IMG/VR virus record: IMGVR_UViG_3300005468_000016
Coordinates: 28,076-92,075 of that record
Reading direction: 5' to 3' (one strand)
DNA: 64,000 nucleotides
Source: a virus
Each line of letters starts with the position of its first letter. Position 1 is the first letter of the stretch. Under the pieces are notes generated by a model. That model was given only the letters and a program-made list of their open reading frames with translations, ran no database searches and had not been told where the DNA came from. Both the position numbers and the translations under genes were made by a program. Positions 63,258-64,000 of the stretch are shown in pieces.

Positions 63258-64000
63258 TTATTTCTGGGGCTCGGACTTCTCGACCTTCGTCAGCGCCCGA
63301 CGCGGCCAATTCCAACCCCCGACCGTGTACCATGCGCCGACATAATCAACGCGGTACTCCTTGCCGCACATCGCCTTCATGGTGTCGTTTATGCCGGGTC
63401 CTCCCTCGAATTCAGACGGGATCACGATGTCGCCAACTTGCAGCGGATTGGCAAGGTCTTCGTTGAACTTCTTGACTTCGTCCTCTGTCCACTCGGGGCA
63501 TTTCTCGGCAAGAACGCGGACCATCAGATCATAGGGGCGACTGTCCTTACCCTTACCCCAGAGAGAGCGTCTCTCCTGGAAGTGGGCGGCGCGAGATACC
63601 CGGCAGTTCAAGTATGGGCAGCCACCGCCCACCGAAGCCGCCCAGCGATCGAAGGCGCTGGGATCTGGATGGTTGGCCGCATCGAACAGCATCAGATCCG
63701 CGCAGAGCTGCTCACTGACCTCGCCCCAGTAAGCCAACAATACCATGGTCGGCGAGGGCAGGCGGGCACGCACCAGGCGGGCACGCACCAGGCTGGCACC
63801 ATCCAGGCTGGCACCATCCAGGCGGGCACGCACCAGGCTGGCACCATCCAGGCTGGCACCATCCAGGCGGGCACCATCCAGGCGGGCACGCACCAGGCTG
63901 GCACCATCCAGGCGGGCACCATCCAGGCGGGCACGCACCAGGCTGGCACCATCCAGGCTGGCACCATCCAGGCGGGCACCATCCAGGCGGGCACGCACCA
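63258..64000 (-). CDS. Pentapeptide-repeat protein, N-terminus beyond window
   Basis: The frame is open to the right edge, so the true start is not seen. From the edge the product begins with 16 pentapeptides of the form A(R/S)L(DG/VR), the pentapeptide-repeat pattern with central leucine that folds as a right-handed beta helix. After about residue 80 it becomes an ordinary globular domain of about 165 residues with CPYLNC, 'EKCPEWTEDEVKKF' and 'GDIVIPSEF'. Some pentapeptide proteins mimic DNA. The array is nearly perfect at the DNA level. Confidence 0.78.
   Translation of the reverse strand, partial: VRARLDGARLDGASLDGASLVRARLDGARLDGASLVRARLDGARLDGASLDGASLVRARLDGASLDGASLVRARLVRARLPSPTMVLLAYWGEVSEQLCADLMLFDAANHPDPSAFDRWAASVGGGCPYLNCRVSRAAHFQERRSLWGKGKDSRPYDLMVRVLAEKCPEWTEDEVKKFNEDLANPLQVGDIVIPSEFEGGPGINDTMKAMCGKEYRVDYVGAWYTVGGWNWPRRALTKVEKSEPQK
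63761..64000 (-). repeat. 15-base tandem array, 16 units
   Basis: Sixteen consecutive 15-base units fill 63761-64000 and continue past the edge. Units vary only at position 4 (g or t) and at positions 9-11 (cgc or cat), giving Arg/Ser and Asp-Gly/Val-Arg choices in the encoded pentapeptide. No other differences are seen in the 16 copies. Confidence 0.92.

Noticed and set aside
1-64000. CRISPR array or diversity-generating retroelement
   Set aside because: The only regular array (63761-64000) is a coding pentapeptide repeat without spacers, and no reverse transcriptase or template/variable repeat pair was seen.

Overview
The window is a 64 kb, GC-rich segment of a tailed bacteriophage or prophage with a contractile tail. 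The gene order from the portal to the baseplate follows phage Mu: portal, protease/scaffold, decoration, major capsid, gp36-like, gpG-like, terminator, sheath, tube, frameshifted chaperone, tape measure, hub, gp25-like wedge, J-like wedge, gpI-like. No Mu transposase, terminase large subunit, integrase, polymerase or endolysin was recognised, so the genome continues beyond both ends. Two phage-encoded lipoproteins carry 'PDM' linkers and a C-rich 'GCPAGQVC' motif that I associate with secreted proteins of Myxococcota (Polyangia-like bacteria). That host guess is weak inference.

Layout. (1) 1-2390: end of an unknown gene, the portal, and a small coupled gene. (2) 2355-8517: a leftward block of about 14 small genes, including two lipoproteins and zinc-ribbon proteins, wedged between portal and protease; two degenerate tRNA-like sequences follow it at 8528-8675. 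(3) 8859-29822: rightward virion morphogenesis. (4) 29819-34188: an accessory region containing an IS1595-family transposase inside a 3.2 kb unit bounded by perfect 24 bp inverted repeats, then an XRE repressor. (5) 34308-43446: rightward small genes, a lipoprotein, and three fibre-like proteins. (6) 43450-64000: a leftward run of about 55 mostly tiny, translationally coupled genes. It includes a DUF4031 protein, an RRM-fold protein, a ribbon-helix-helix regulator, a RecE-like exonuclease with a partner gene, a DNA adenine methyltransferase, a RyR-domain protein, two ParB-like proteins and a pentapeptide-repeat protein encoded by a 15 bp tandem array that runs off the right edge.

Expression. 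Most genes overlap by ATGA, GTGA or TGATG and so are probably translationally coupled. In contrast, genes at the heads of several transcription units (241, 33594, 34188, 34308, 57661) share a striking architecture: a -35 box, exactly 17 bases, a -10 box, then exactly 6 bases to the ATG. This predicts leaderless mRNAs. The two promoters at 34188 and 34308 diverge, as expected for a lysogeny switch.

Other items worth a second look are a GGGAAAA slippery site in the tail chaperone, a gene with an in-frame TGA at 57614-57616, a gene apparently broken by an 8 bp tandem duplication at 43868-43883, and an N-terminal domain shared between the gene after the capsid gene (12163) and a fibre-locus gene (40230).
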